Positions 20,534 through 43,800 are shown, numbered from the stretch's first letter. The stretch: DNA of 64,000 nucleotides from Streptomyces sp. NBC_01454 (GCF_036227565.1 NZ_CP109460.1:124001-188000); one strand, 5' to 3'. Notes: generated by a model not told the origin, from the sequence alone. Numbers and translations are program-made.

Positions 20534-21781
20534 TCAGCGCTTCGCGACCAGTTGCTCCAGAGTGGCGACCATGTCGCGCGGGCTGGGCATCGCCACCGCC
20601 TCGTCGCGCAAGCGCTGCGCGGCGGAGGTGAAGCCCGGATCTTCGAGGATCTGCCGGGTGTGCCGGAGCACCAGATCGGCGGTGACCTCGCTGTGGTGGG
20701 CGTGGATACCTGCGCCGGCGCGCTCCAGGGACCGGCCCCGCCACTCCAGGTCGACGACATTGGTGGAGAGGGTGAGTTGCGGGACCGCGTTGACTAGGGC
20801 GGTGGCGAAAGTACCCCAGCCACCGTGGTGGATGACGGCCGAGCAACTGGGCAGCAGGGTGTGCAGCGCCACGCCTTCGACGACGCGCACATTGGCAGGG
20901 ATATCGACGAGCGCCTCCCGTTGCTGTGGAAGGAGCGCGGCGACCACCTCGACGTCGAGCGAAGCCAGCGCCCCGAGGATGTCGGGGACGGAGACGTAAT
21001 CGCCGCCGTATGCCTCGGTGTTGGTCGTTCCGAGGGACAGACAGACTCGCGGCCGCTCGGGAGCCTCGCGCAGCCACTGCCACCACACCGCGTCCCCGTT
21101 GTACGGCACATAGCGCATGGACAGCGCCGTCAGTGTGGTGGGCGGCCGCATGCTCGGCGGCAGGGTGTCGAGGGTGTACTGCCCGTGGAGCAGCTCTTCG
21201 TCGCAGGAGACGCCGAAGGGTGCGCCACGCTTGTCGAGCCAGTCGGCAAGCGGGTCCACCCGCTCTTCGGGCGGGACCTGGCCCTTCAGGGCGAGATAGG
21301 TCTGACGTGCTCTGCTGTAGACATCGGCGCTCCACAGCAGCCGGACGTGGACGGCGTCGCAGGCGCGGGCGGCGATGGCTCCCGCGTAGCAGAGCGGGTC
21401 CCGGACGACCAGATGTGGCCGCCAGCTCACTGCCAGGGCGGCCACATCGTCGATCATCGGATCGTTGTAGGGCGCGAAGCCGTAGGGGACGCTGGTCTCG
21501 TAACGGTCGCGGATGGTGGGCCAGTCCACTTCCCCCGGTCCCAGTCGGCTCCAGTTCGCGACGTCCTGGTCCTGTGACTCGGGGGCCTGTTTCATGGCCT
21601 CGTGCAGTCCGTGATCACGGCCGACCGGAGCGGAGACCAGGCCGGTGTCAGTGACGATGCCGGTGAGTGCCGGGGCGTTCACCATGCGTACCTCGTGCCC
21701 TGCCGCGGTCATCGCCCAGGCCAGCGGCACCATGGGATACAGATGGGACCTCTCGGGCAGTGCGGCGAACAGCACGCGCAT
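20534..21781 (-). CDS. Activator-dependent glycosyltransferase (DesVII/EryCIII type)
   Basis: 415 residues from an ATG behind GAGAGGTGAT. The C-terminal half carries HHGGWGTFATALVNAVPQ and the late PSPRDMV motif, both typical of the DesVII/EryCIII subfamily rather than of the MGT type found at 8206 and 15952. Those enzymes usually need a P450-like partner without haem (DesVIII, EryCII). No such gene is in the window: the adjacent P450 keeps its haem Cys. It is the first gene of the - strand sugar operon (then rmlA, rmlB, 4-ketoreductase, glycosyltransferase). A PimM-like box lies about 142 bp upstream. Confidence 0.87.
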   Translation of the reverse strand: MRVLFAALPERSHLYPMVPLAWAMTAAGHEVRMVNAPALTGIVTDTGLVSAPVGRDHGLHEAMKQAPESQDQDVANWSRLGPGEVDWPTIRDRYETSVPYGFAPYNDPMIDDVAALAVSWRPHLVVRDPLCYAGAIAARACDAVHVRLLWSADVYSRARQTYLALKGQVPPEERVDPLADWLDKRGAPFGVSCDEELLHGQYTLDTLPPSMRPPTTLTALSMRYVPYNGDAVWWQWLREAPERPRVCLSLGTTNTEAYGGDYVSVPDILGALASLDVEVVAALLPQQREALVDIPANVRVVEGVALHTLLPSCSAVIHHGGWGTFATALVNAVPQLTLSTNVVDLEWRGRSLERAGAGIHAHHSEVTADLVLRHTRQILEDPGFTSAAQRLRDEAVAMPSPRDMVATLEQLVAKR

Positions 21782-21922
21782 GGGGGATCACCTCTCGGTC
21801 GCGCGTAGTTTGGGTGGCCTCGTCATGGCCGCGAGGCACGCCTTCACGGATCAAAGCGCGGATAGCGTCGATGCTTATCCTGTGGTCTGGGACAGTGCAC
21901 CGCGGTACCGCGCCGCCATGGT

Positions 21923-21938
21923 CTGGGGATTCCTCCAG
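21923..21938. promoter_or_regulatory. Candidate PimM-like (PAS-LuxR) operator upstream of the sugar operon
   Basis: CTGGGGATTCCTCCAG matches 14 of 16 positions of CTVGGGAWWTCCCBAG and is flanked by a wider dyad (GTCTGG...CCAGAC, 21921-21940). It is 142 bp upstream of the glycosyltransferase start at 21781. The rest of the 21782-22188 gap holds the second box and no gene. Confidence 0.5.
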
Positions 21939-22043
21939 ACAATGACCTGCCGGCCCACGGCCCGCCTCCCGGGTGCCAGATGCACGCCGCCACTGCCCTG
22001 CGGCTCCGGGTGGGACCAAAACTCCACCGTGGCCGGGCCCGGG

Positions 22044-22059
22044 ATTGGGAAATCCCTAG
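22044..22059. promoter_or_regulatory. Candidate PimM-like (PAS-LuxR) operator upstream of the P450 gene
   Basis: ATTGGGAAATCCCTAG matches 14 of 16 positions of the PimM consensus, with the GGGAAATCCC core perfect. It lies 130-145 bp upstream of the P450 GTG start, mirroring the spacing of the box on the other side of this divergent region. Confidence 0.55.
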
Positions 22060-22188
22060 CGCTTCGCCACATTCCTGTCCTGCGCCGCGCCGCCGTGCTG
22101 AGCTTCGTTCTTACCTGTAAGAGGTGGCTTCGACGGCAGGACGCGTGCTCCGGTATGCGCCCGGGCCGGCGCGAAAGGGGAATCACCG

Positions 22189-23415
22189 GTGCCGCAGAAA
22201 ATGTCGAACGTCCTCCCGAATGTGCCGCACCCGCCGTGGGCGCCCGGCCCGGAGGTCGTTCAGCCTCCGACGGTGGAACCGGACGGAGGAGCCACGTTGC
22301 TGGCCTGGATGCGCCGGATGCGGAACGAAAGCCCGGTCTGGCGGGACGAGTCGGGCAACGCGCATGTCTTCAGACATGCGGACGTGGTGCGCATCATGGC
22401 AGATCCGGGGTTGTACTCCTCCGACACCGTGGGGCGCCTCGGCGGCGGTGAGACACCCAGCGGCGTCCTGCTGCTGCTCGACCCTCCGCAGCACGGCAAG
22501 CTGCGCCGCCTGGTCAGCCGTGCGTTCACCAACCGGCTGATCTCCGAACTGGCCCCGCAGATCACCACCCTCACCCGGGAGCTGCTCGACGCGGTCGACG
22601 CTGACCGCTTCGACCTGGTGGACGCGGTGGCCAATCCGCTGCCGGTGATGGTGATCGCGACGATGCTGGGCGTGCCGCTCCGCGACCACGGCAAGTTCCA
22701 GGCGTGGGGCGAGCAGCTGCTGGCCACGGATGCGTCGGACCCGGAGAGCGTGCGGCGCATGGAGCAGACCGGCAAGGAGATCTCGGCGTACCTGCAGGAG
22801 TTCGTGGACGCCCGCCGGCGCACCCCGCACGACGATCTGATCGGCACCCTGGTCCAGGCGGAGGTCGACGGGCAGCGGCTGTGCGACGACGAGATCGTCA
22901 GCTTCGCCACGCTGCTGCTGCTGGCGGGCCACATCACGACCTCGGTGCTGCTCGGCAACACCCTGCTGTGCCTGGACAGCGCGCCGGAGCGCTGGGAGGC
23001 GCTGCGCGCGGACCGGTCCGCGATACCCGCGGTGATCGAGGAGACGCTGCGCTGCCGGCCGCCGTTCACCCGCGTCGAGCGGGTGCCGACCCGGCAGGTG
23101 GAGATCGCCGGGGAGGTCATCGAGCCGAACACCCTGATCCATCTGTGGCTGCTGTCCGCCAACCATGACGAGCGGGTCTTCGACGACCCCGCGGCCTTCG
23201 TGCCGGAGCGGTCCAACTCCCGGCAGACGGCGTTCGGTCATGGCATCCACTACTGCATCGGGGCCCCGCTCGCCCGGCTGGAGAGCCGGATCGTGCTGGA
23301 GCTGATGCTGGACCGCTTCCGCACCGTGCGGGTGGATGCCGGCGCCCCGCTGTCGTTCCACGGCAGCAATGTCTTCGGCGCCGAGCGGCTGCCGCTGGTG
23401 GTCCGGCGCGCCTGA
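22189..23415 (+). CDS. Cytochrome P450 (CYP107-like macrolide hydroxylase)
   Basis: 408 residues from a GTG with AAAGGGG eight bases before it; an ATG four codons later is an alternative. The haem loop FGHGIHYCIGAPLAR places the axial thiolate at Cys356. The K-helix ExxR is Glu285-Arg288. The I-helix motif reads AGHITT (246-251), so the acid that usually precedes the conserved Thr is Ile. All features of a working P450 are present, so it is not a DesVIII-like helper. It should hydroxylate or epoxidise the macrolide aglycone or its glycoside. It converges with a ferredoxin gene 29 bp away, a likely electron donor. Confidence 0.93.
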   Translation: MPQKMSNVLPNVPHPPWAPGPEVVQPPTVEPDGGATLLAWMRRMRNESPVWRDESGNAHVFRHADVVRIMADPGLYSSDTVGRLGGGETPSGVLLLLDPPQHGKLRRLVSRAFTNRLISELAPQITTLTRELLDAVDADRFDLVDAVANPLPVMVIATMLGVPLRDHGKFQAWGEQLLATDASDPESVRRMEQTGKEISAYLQEFVDARRRTPHDDLIGTLVQAEVDGQRLCDDEIVSFATLLLLAGHITTSVLLGNTLLCLDSAPERWEALRADRSAIPAVIEETLRCRPPFTRVERVPTRQVEIAGEVIEPNTLIHLWLLSANHDERVFDDPAAFVPERSNSRQTAFGHGIHYCIGAPLARLESRIVLELMLDRFRTVRVDAGAPLSFHGSNVFGAERLPLVVRRA

Positions 23416-23444
23416 CCCCATCGTGACGGACCTCGCCGCACCGG

Positions 23445-23648
23445 TCAGGAAGCGGCGGGGTCCACCGTGATGGCCCGGGACGGGCACAGTTGCTCCGCCT
23501 CTTCCACGTCGCCCGCCCACCGCTCGGGCGGCTCGGTCATCAGCAGCACGACACGGCCGTCGTCCTCGTGCTGCTCGAAGACCTCACCGGCGGTCATCGC
23601 ACACATCCCGGCGCCGACACACCGGTCCCGGTCAACCGTGATCTTCAT
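23445..23648 (-). CDS. [3Fe-4S] ferredoxin
   Basis: 67 residues from an ATG with GGGAGAAG upstream. Cysteines at 10, 16 and 55 (DRCVGAGMC...QLCPSRAI) with Ala13 at the position of the missing fourth ligand indicate a single [3Fe-4S] cluster, as in ferredoxins paired with actinobacterial P450s. Probable job: passing electrons to the neighbouring P450, and possibly to the [2Fe-2S] 3-dehydratase. It lies on the PKS strand but behind a hairpin and its own PimM-like box, so it is probably transcribed separately. Confidence 0.92.
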   Translation of the reverse strand: MKITVDRDRCVGAGMCAMTAGEVFEQHEDDGRVVLLMTEPPERWAGDVEEAEQLCPSRAITVDPAAS

Positions 23649-23765
23649 GGTGTCTTCTCCCTCGTGTCGTGGCCCTGCGGCCTCGTCTTATGGGCCCGTG
23701 GGCCCGTGGGCCTGCCGACCATGGTGTCCGCTGTGCGGCGCGCCGCCGACGGTCACCGGCCGGGT

Positions 23766-23781
23766 CTGGTGAATCGCCCAG
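23766..23781. promoter_or_regulatory. Candidate PimM-like (PAS-LuxR) operator upstream of ferredoxin
   Basis: CTGGTGAATCGCCCAG matches 13 of 16 consensus positions and, like the box at 21923, sits inside a GTCTGG...CCAGAC dyad (23764-23783). It is about 120-130 bp upstream of the ferredoxin start. Confidence 0.42.
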
Positions 23782-23788
23782 ACAATGG

Positions 23789-23812
23789 GCCCGGGGCCGT
23801 GGGGCCCCGGGC
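23789..23812 (-). terminator. Hairpin after the thioesterase-bearing PKS gene
   Basis: A 10-bp GC stem (23789-23798 with 23803-23812, 4-base loop) lies 26 bases beyond the PKS stop and just before the ferredoxin promoter box. It has no strong T-run, so termination is likely but not certain. Confidence 0.5.
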
Positions 23813-23837
23813 GGCGCAGGCCGCTGCCCGCCGCTCA

Positions 23838-34772
<10,935 letters not shown>

Positions 34773-34818
34773 ACACCCTCATCCACGTGGCGGTTCCGGG
34801 GGTCCTGCGGCCGGCGTG

Positions 34819-37800
34819 TCATGACATGCCGAGGTCGTTGTCGATGAAGTCGAAGATCTCGTCCGCGGTGGCGGAGTTGATCCGGTCGCTCACCCCGGCG
34901 TCGTCGTTCGCCGCCGTGTCGGTGTCCTCCCGCTCGTGGCACTTGGCGAGCAGCATCTGGAGCCGGGAGGCGATCCTGGCCCGCTGCGGATCGTCCTGCG
35001 CCACCTCGGCGAGCGCGTCCTCCAGCCGGTCCAGCTCGGCGAGCGCGGGCAGCGCCCCGGCCGCGTCCCCCGCCGCGACCTGCTTGCGCAGATGGCGGGC
35101 GAGAGCCGCGGCGGTCGGGTGGTCGAACAGCAGCGTGGCGGGCAGCTGGGTGCCGGTGGCCAGACAGAGCCGGTTGCGCAGCTCGACGGCCATGAGCGAG
35201 TCGAAGCCCAGCTCGCTGAACGCCCGCTTCGGATCGATCGCGTCCACCGCGTCGTACCCGAGGACACCGGCGACATGGGTGCGCACGAGCGTGACAAGGA
35301 CGCGTTCCTGGTCCGTCTCGCTCCGCCCGGCCAGCTGTGCGCGCACCGTCCGCAGACCGCCCGGTCCGTCGCTGTCCGCGGACTCGCGTTCCGGGGTCGC
35401 CTGCCGGGCCTCCGGCAGCTCGGCGAAGAGCGCGCTGGTCCGCACCGAGGTGAAGCCGGGTACGAAGCGCGCCCAGTCCACGTCGGCCACGGTCAGGGTG
35501 GTGTCGCCACGGGTGACGGCCCGCTCCAGCGCGTCGACCGCGAGCCGCGGGTCGAGCGTGGCCATACCGCCGCGGGTGAGGCGCTCGGCCAGCTGCTCGT
35601 CGCCCGCGCTGCCGGCCGCCATTCCGGCGCCGGCCCATGGGCCCCATGCGACGGAGGTGGCGGGGAGGCCGAGGGCGTGCCGGTGCTCGGCGAGGGCGTC
35701 CAGATAGGCGTTGGCGGCGGCGTAGTTGGCCTGGCCGGTCGCCCCCACCGTGCCGGCGAAGGACGAGAACAGCACGAACGCCGTGAGGCCGTCGGTCAGC
35801 TCGTGCAGATGCGCGGCGGCCGCCATCTTGGACCGCAGTACGGCGTCCAGGCGGGCCCCGTCGAGTCCGGCGAGCAGCCCGTCATCGAGCACGCCCGCGG
35901 CGTGGAACACCGCATCGACGGGGTGTTCGGCCAGCAGCCGCGCGAGCGCGTCACGGTCGGCGGCGTCGCATGCGGCGAGCGTCACCCGGGTGCCCCGGGC
36001 GGTGAGTTCGGCCCGCAGCTCGGCCGCGCCCTCGGCCTGCGCGCCGCGCCGGCCCGCCAGTATCAGGTGCTCGGCGCCCCGGTCGGCCAGCCGGCGGGCC
36101 ACGTGTGCGCCGAGCGCTCCGGTGCCGCCGGTGATCAGTACGGTGCCGGCGCACGCCCACGGCTCGTCGGTATGGGGTGCGGCACCAGGGGCCTGGACCC
36201 GGACCAGCCGCCGGACGAACACGCCCGAGCCGCGCACGGCGACCTGGTCCTCGCCCGGACCGGCCTCCAGGACCGCGCACAGCCGCTCAACGGCCCGCTC
36301 ATCGGGCCCGGTGGGCAGGTCGACCAGACCGCCCCAGCTCTGCGGCTGCTCCAGCGCGGCGACCCGCCCCAGGCCCCAGACGGCGGCCTGGACGGGGGAC
36401 GGCACGGCCTCGCCCTCGCGTACCGCGACGGCCCCGGTGGTCGCACACCACAGGGGCGCGCCGGTGCCCAGGTCGTCGAGCGCCTGGACGAGGGCCATGG
36501 TCGCGGCGAGTCCGCCGGGCGTGGCGGGCTGGCTGCGGTGCGGTTCCTCGTCGGTGCCCAGCAGGGACAGCACCCCGCCCACCGGGCCCGACTCGCCCAG
36601 CAGTGTGCCCAGTTGGTCGGCGAGCGACTTGCGGTCGGCCCGGGCGCAGTCGACCTCGAACGGGACGACCGCGGCCGCCCCGTGGGCGGTGAGTCCGGCC
36701 GCGATCGCCGTCTCCCAGGCACGGCCGCCGTGACCCGCGGGGTGGGCGAGCAGCCAGGTGCCGGAGAGCACGGGAGCCGGGGCGTCGGCGGCCGGCCGCC
36801 AGGTGACCCGGTATTCCCAGCCGTCGGCGACGGTGCGTTCGCGCTGCTGGTGGCGCCATGAGGACAGCGCGGGCAGTACCTCGCGCAGCGGAGCGTCACC
36901 GGCCAGGTGGAGGCGCTCGGCCAGCTCGCCCGGGTCGGCGCTCTCCACGGCGGCCCAGAACTGGTCGTCGATCGACTGTGCCGCCTCGACCCCGGTCCGC
37001 GAGCCGGCCGGCTCCAGCCAGTACCGGCTGCGCTGGAAGGCGTAGGTGGGCAGCTCGACGCGGCGCGCGTGCTCGCCGTACAGCGCGGCGGGCCCCGTGC
37101 CGAGACCGCGGACGTGCAGGCGCGCCGCGGCCAGCAGGGCGCTGCGCACCTCGGGCCGTTCGCGCCGCAGGACGGGCAGCGCGGCGGCCTCCTCGCCGGG
37201 CTCGCGCAGGCTCTCCCACGCCGTGGCGGCGAGGGCACCGTCGGGCCCCAGTTCCAGGTAGGTCCGTACGCCGTCGGCCTCCAGCCGGCGGACGCCGTCG
37301 CAGAAGCGGACGGCCTCGCGGACATGCCGCACCCAGTAGTCGGGCGAGGTCAGGTCGGCGTCGGCCGCCGGTTCCCCGGTGAGGTTGGAGATGACGGGGA
37401 CGCGCGGCGGTGCGTAGCGCACACCCCGCGCGATCTCGCCGAACTCCGCCAGCATCGTGTCCATCAGTGGAGAGTGAAACGCATGGCTGACCCGCAAACG
37501 CCTAGTCTTTCGCCCGCGCTCGGCCAGCTGTGCCGCGATCTCGGTGACGGTGTCCTGTGCCCCGGAGACGACGACGGCCGACGGCCCGTTCACCGCGGCG
37601 ATCCCGGCCCGGTCGGCCAGGCCCTCCAGCAGGGGCAAGACCTCCTCCTCGGCGGCCTGTACGGCGATCATGGCGCCGCCTTCCGGCAGTGCCTGCATCA
37701 GCCGGCCGCGGGCGGCGACCAGCCGGCACGCGTCCTCCAGGGTCAGCACCCCGGCGACATGCGCGGCGGTCAGCTCGCCGATGGAGTGGCCGATCAGGAC

Positions 37801-40800
37801 GTCGGGCCGGATGCCCCACGACGTGACGAGCGCGTGCAGCGCGGTTTCCACGGCGAACAGCGCGGGCTGGGTGTAGGCGGTGCGGTCGAGCAGCGCGGCC
37901 TCGGGCGTGCCCTCGTCCGCGAAGACGACCTCGCGCAGCGGCCGTTCGAGGTGGCGGTCGAACTCCGCGCAGACCTCGTCGAAGGCCGCCGCGTAGGCGG
38001 AGAAGCGCGCGTGGAGCTCGCGTCCCATGCCGGCGCGCTGGGACCCCTGGCCGCTGAACAGGAAGACGAGCTTCCCGCCGGTGTCCGCGTGGCCGCGCAC
38101 CAGCTCGGCCGTGTCCTCCCCGCGGGCCAGCGCGGCGAGGCCCTTCAGGAACGCGTCCCGGTCCTCGGCGACCAGCGCCGCCCGGTGGTCGAAGGCGGCC
38201 CGGGTGGTGGCGAGCGAGTACCCGACGTCGCCCACCGGCAGGTCCGGGCGGTCGGTGAGGTGGGCGCGCAGCCGCTTCGCCTGGTCGCGGAGTGCGGCCC
38301 CGGACCGGGCGGACAGCGGCCAGACCACGGGCCCCGCCAGGTCACCGGCCCCGTCGTCCGCGGCCCGCACGGCGTCGGCGGACACGGCGCCGTCGAGCGC
38401 AGTGGCTCCCTCCGGCCCGCCGTCAACCGCCCCGTACTGTTCGAGCACCACATGCGCGTTGGTGCCGCTGATCCCGAACGAGGACACCGCGGCCCGGCGC
38501 GGCAGTTCGTGCTGCGGCCACTCCACGGCCCGGGTCAGCAAACGCACCTCACCCGCCGACCAGTCGACGTGCGAGGACGGCTCGGTGACGTGCAGCGTGC
38601 GGGGCAGGACGCCCTTCTGGAGGGCCAGCACCATCTTGATCACACCGGCGACGCCGGCGGCGGACTGGGTGTGTCCGATGTTGGACTTCAGCGAGCCCAG
38701 CCACAACGGCCGGTCCGCTGCGCGGTCCTGGCCGTAGGTGGCGATCAGCGCCTGGGCCTCGATCGGATCGCCCAGCGACGTCCCGGTGCCGTGTGCCTCG
38801 ACCGCGTCCACCTCATGGGCGTCGAGCCCGGCGTTGGCGAGCGCGGCCCGGATGACGCGCTGCTGGGAGGGCCCGTTGGGGGCGGTCAGACCGTTCGACG
38901 CGCCGTCCTGGTTGACCGCCGAGCCGCGGAGCACGGCGAGCACCGGGTGCCCGTTGCGCCGCGCGTCGGACAGCCGCTCGACGAGGACCATGCCCGCGCC
39001 CTCGCCCCAGCCGGTGCCGTCCGCGTCGTCGGAGAACGCCTTGCACCGCCCGTCGCCGGCCAGTCCCCCTTGCCGCCCGAACTCCACGAAGGCGCCCGGG
39101 GTGGCCATCACGGTCACCCCGCCCGCGAAGGCGAGATCGCACTCCCCCAGCCGCAGGGCCTGGGCGGCCAGATGCAGCGCCACCAGCGACGACGAACAGG
39201 CCGTGTCGACGGTGACGGCGGGGCCTTCGAGACCGAGGGCGTAGGAGACCCGGCCGGACGTCACGCTGGTGGCGTGGCCGGTGAGCAGCTGCCCCTCGGT
39301 GCCCTCGGGCAGGGTGTGTGCGGCCGAGCCGTATCCCTGGTAATTCGTTCCCGCGAACACCCCGGTGCGGCTGCCACGCAGCGCCGCCGGGTCGATGCCG
39401 GCCCGCTCCAGCGCCTCCCACGAGATTTCCAGCAGCAGCCGCTGCTGCGGGTCCATGGTGACCGCCTCACGCGGCGAGATCCCGAAGAAGTCCGCGTCGA
39501 AGTCACCGCTGTCGTAGAGGAATCCGCCCGCGCGCGTTCGGCTCCCACCTGTGTGGTCGGCATCGTTCCCGAAGAGGGCATCGAGGTCCCAGCCGCGGTC
39601 ATGGGGAAGCTCGGAGATCGCGTCCTCGGCCCCGGCCACCAGCCGCCACAGGTCCTCGGGACCGGCCACCCCACCCGGAAGCCGGCAGCTCATCCCGACG
39701 ATGACCACCGGGTCGTCCGAGACGGAAGCCAACACCGGCAGACCGGATACCGCCTCCGCCCCGGTCCCGAACAACTCATCACCCAAGAAGCGCGCCAGAG
39801 CGACCGGCGACGGATAGTCGAAGACGACGGTAGCGGGCAGCCGCAGACCGGTTTCCGTGTTCAACCGGCCCCGCAACTCCACAGCAGTCAGCGAATCAAA
39901 ACCCAAATCCCGAAAGGCAGAACGCGCTTCAAGCGACTCCGGCTTGCGGTAACCGAGAACCGCCGCAGCATGCGTACGCACCAACTCCAACAGCGCCCGC
40001 TCCCGCTCCACAACCGACAGCCCCGACAAACGCTCCCGCACCACACCAGCGCCAGAACCCTCACCACCGGCGCCGGCAGCCAACACCGCCCGCACCTCCG
40101 GCAAGTCCTCCAGCAACGGACTCGGACGGGCACTCGTGAACGCCGGAGCGAACCGCTCCCACGCCACATCCGCCACCACCACCGAACCCTCACCCGCACC
40201 CACCACCGACTCCAGAGCCGACACCGCAAGGACCGGATCCAGCGCCTTCAACCCACGCCGCAGCAGATGCTCCTCCGCACCCTCCGCATCGAGCATGCCG
40301 CCCTCAGCCCACGGACCCCACGCCACCGAACAACCCACCACACCCCGCGCACGCCGCGCCTCCACCAACCCCTCGACAAACGCATTCCCCGCCGCATACG
40401 CCGCCTGACCACCACTGCCCCACACACCAGCGATCGACGAGAACACCACAAACGCATCCAACGCCCGATCCCGCAACGCCTCATCCAGCACCACCGCACC
40501 GCCGACCTTCGCCCCCATCACCTCAGCGAAGTGCTCCGCATCCACGTCCCCCAACGGCACAGAATCCACCACACCCGCCGCGTGAACGACGGCATCTACG
40601 GCACACCCCGACAGCAGCTCCTCAACCGCGCTGCGATCCGCGACGTCGCAGGCCGCCACGGTTACCTGGACACCCAGCCCGGACAGCTCCGCCTCCAGCT
40701 CCACCGCACCAGGAGCCTCCAAGCCACGACGACTGGTCAGCACCACATGCTCCGCACCCCGCTCGGCCACCCAACGCGCCACACGAGCACCCAGCGCGCC

Positions 40801-43800
40801 AGTACCACCGGTGATCAGCACCGTTCCCCGCGGCCGCCAACCGTCGACACTGCTGCCCCCAGCAGGAGCCGGCGCATGCCCCAGCCTCCGCCCGAACACA
40901 CCCGAAGCCCGCACCGCCACCTGATCCTCAGCGCCGTGCGCGAGCACCTCGACCAGCCGGTCAAGCACCCCGCCGTCCACGGCCTCCGGAAGATCCACCA
41001 GACCACCCCAACGATCCGGCAGCTCCAAAGCAGCCACCCGACCCAAACCCCACACCGCCGCACCCACCGGATCCGGACCACCATCCGACCGACCCACCGC
41101 GACAGCCCCCCGCGTCACCCACCACACACGCCCACCAACACCCGCAGCCCCCAGCGCCTGCACCATCACAGCACTACGCGCCACATCAGCGCAGTCCACC
41201 ACCAGCACACCGGCAACCGGCTCCTCACCAGCCACCTCACGCACCCGCTCAGCCAACAGCCCGCGATCCACCTCCCCCGCGACACACTCCACCCGCTCCA
41301 CCGACACACCACACGCCGACAGCCCCTCCACCACGGCCTCGGACCACACCTCACCCGCACCCACCACCGCAAGCCAACGACCACCCAGCACCCCACCCGA
41401 CTGCACCACCAACGGCTTCCACTCCACCCGATACCGCCAGCCCTCGGTCGGGTCGGCGGCAGGTGCAGGCGTCGGCCAGAAACGCTCACGCTGGAACGCG
41501 TACGTCGGCAGATCCACCCGCCGGGCGACCGGGAAGCACGTACCCCAGTCCACCTCCGTGCCCAGCACAAACACATGCGACACAGCGGTCAGCAGGGCTT
41601 CCGTCTCCGAGCGGTCCTTCCGCATAACGGGAAGCAGCAGCAGATCAGGTGCCGAGAGACAGAGCTGCGCCATGGCGGTCAGGGTGCCGTCCGGACCGAT
41701 CTCCAGGAACCGGGACACCCCCTGCTGCTCCAACCACCGCACACCATCAGCGAAACGGACAGCCTCACGCACATGCCGCACCCAGTAGTCGGGAGAGGCC
41801 AACTCCTCCGCCGCGGCGAGTTCACCGGTCACATTCGAAACCACCGGGATACGCGGCTCGGCGTAGGCCACGCTCTCCGCGACCGCCCGGAACTCCTCCA
41901 GCATCGGCTCCATCAGCGGCGAGTGGAAAGCATGGCTCACCTTGAGCCGCTTCACCTTCCGACCATCGGACTCGAAGTGCCCGGCGATGGCCGCCACTGC
42001 CGATTCCTCACCGGAGACCACGACCGACCGCGGACCGTTCACCGCGGCGATACTCACCCGCTGCTCCTGGCCCTCCAGCAGCGGCAGCACCTCATCCTCG
42101 GTGGCCTGCAGCGCTACCATCGCGCCACCGGCCGGGAGCGCCTGCATCAACCGGCCACGAGCCGCCACCAGCCGGCACGCGTCCGGGAGGGACAGCACTC
42201 CGGCGATGTGCGCGGCCACCAACTCACCAATGGAATGACCCACCAGGAAGTCGGGCCGGACGCCGAAGGACTCCACCAACCGGGACAGCGCCACCTCCAC
42301 CGCGAACAACGCCGGCTGAGTGAACCCGGTCTGGTTCAGACGCTCCGCGTCCTCACCGAACACCACATCCCGCAACGGAGTCACCAACTCCCCGTCAAAG
42401 TACGCACAGACGGCGTCAAAAGCATCGGCGAAGACCGGGAACGCGTCATACAGCTCCCGACCCATCCCCAGCCGCTGCGCACCCTGCCCGGTGAACAGCA
42501 GAGCCAGCCGGCCTCCGGTGTCCACCGCACCCGATACGGCGTTGACCGCAGCAGTCCCCTCCGCCACGCCGGTGAGACCTGCAAGCAGTTCCGCGCGCTC
42601 GGAGCCGAGGACAACAGCCCGGTGTTCAAACGCCGAACGCGTCGTGGCCAGGGCGAACCCCACCTCCGCCATGCCGAGTTCAGGCCGGGCCTCCACATAC
42701 GCCAACAACCGCTGCGCCTGCGCCCGCACCCCCTCCGGACTCCGCGCGGACACCACCCACGGCGCCACACCCACCTCACCAACCTGCTGGGCTACCGCGC
42801 TTTCCTCCACCGGAGCCTGCTCGATCACCACATGCGCGTTGGTACCGCTGACGCCGAACGCCGACACACCGGCCCGACGCAGCCGCTCCCCCTCCGGCCA
42901 CGCCACAGCCTCCGTGAGCAGTCGCACATTGCCCGCCGACCAGTCCACATGAGACGACGGCTCCTCGGCATGCAGGGTCTGCGGCAGCACACCGTGCTGC
43001 AACGCCAACACCATCTTGATCACACCGGCCGCACCCGCAGCCGCCTGCGTGTGCCCGATGTTCGACTTCACCGAACCCAGCCACAACGGCCGGTCACCGT
43101 CCCGGTCCTGGCCGTACGTCGCAAGCAGCGCCTGCGCCTCGATCGGATCACCCAGCGACGTCCCCGTGCCGTGCGCTTCGACCACATCCACATCCGACGG
43201 CGACAGCCCCGCACCCGCCAGCGCCTGTCGGATCACCCGCTGCTGCGACGGACCATTCGGCGCCGTCAAACCATTCGACGCACCATCCTGATTCACCGCA
43301 CTACCACGCACCACGGCCAACACCCGATGACCCTTGCGCCGGGCATCCGACAACCGCTCCACCACCAGCACACCAGCGCCCTCGCCCCAGCCGGTGCCAT
43401 CCGCAGCGTCCGAGAACGCCTTGCACCGGCCATCAGCAGCAAGGCCACGCTGCTGGCTGAATTCGATGAACGCGCCCGGCGTCGACATCACGGTCACACC
43501 ACCGGCCAGCGCCAGATCGCATTCACCCGAGCGCAGTGACTGCACCGCCAGGTGCAAGGCGACCAGCGACGAGGAACACGCCGTGTCCACCGTGACCGCC
43601 GGCCCCTCAAGGCCCAGCGCATAGGAGATCCGGCCCGACACCACGGCTGCTGCGTTCCCGGTACCGAGGTAGCCGTCCTGGCCTTCCGGAGTGCTCAGCA
43701 GTAGGGCAGGGTAATCCTGGCCGTTGGAACCGACGAAGACCCCGGCCCGGCTCCCCCGCAACGTCTGCGGATCTATGCCGGTACGCTCCAGCGCTTCCCA

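Noticed and set aside
20478..21335. Upstream extension of the thymidylyltransferase frame to 644 codons
   Set aside because: The extra residues overlap the glycosyltransferase gene in another frame and have no RmlA similarity; the family start lies at 20468 (or 20477).
22189..23415. P450 as the DesVIII-type helper of the neighbouring glycosyltransferase
   Set aside because: It keeps the haem-ligand Cys356, ExxR and a full haem loop, which such helpers lack.
36907..43539. Another long + strand frame, about 2200 codons
   Set aside because: Same reason: mirror frame of the 4608-residue PKS, with no family resemblance.
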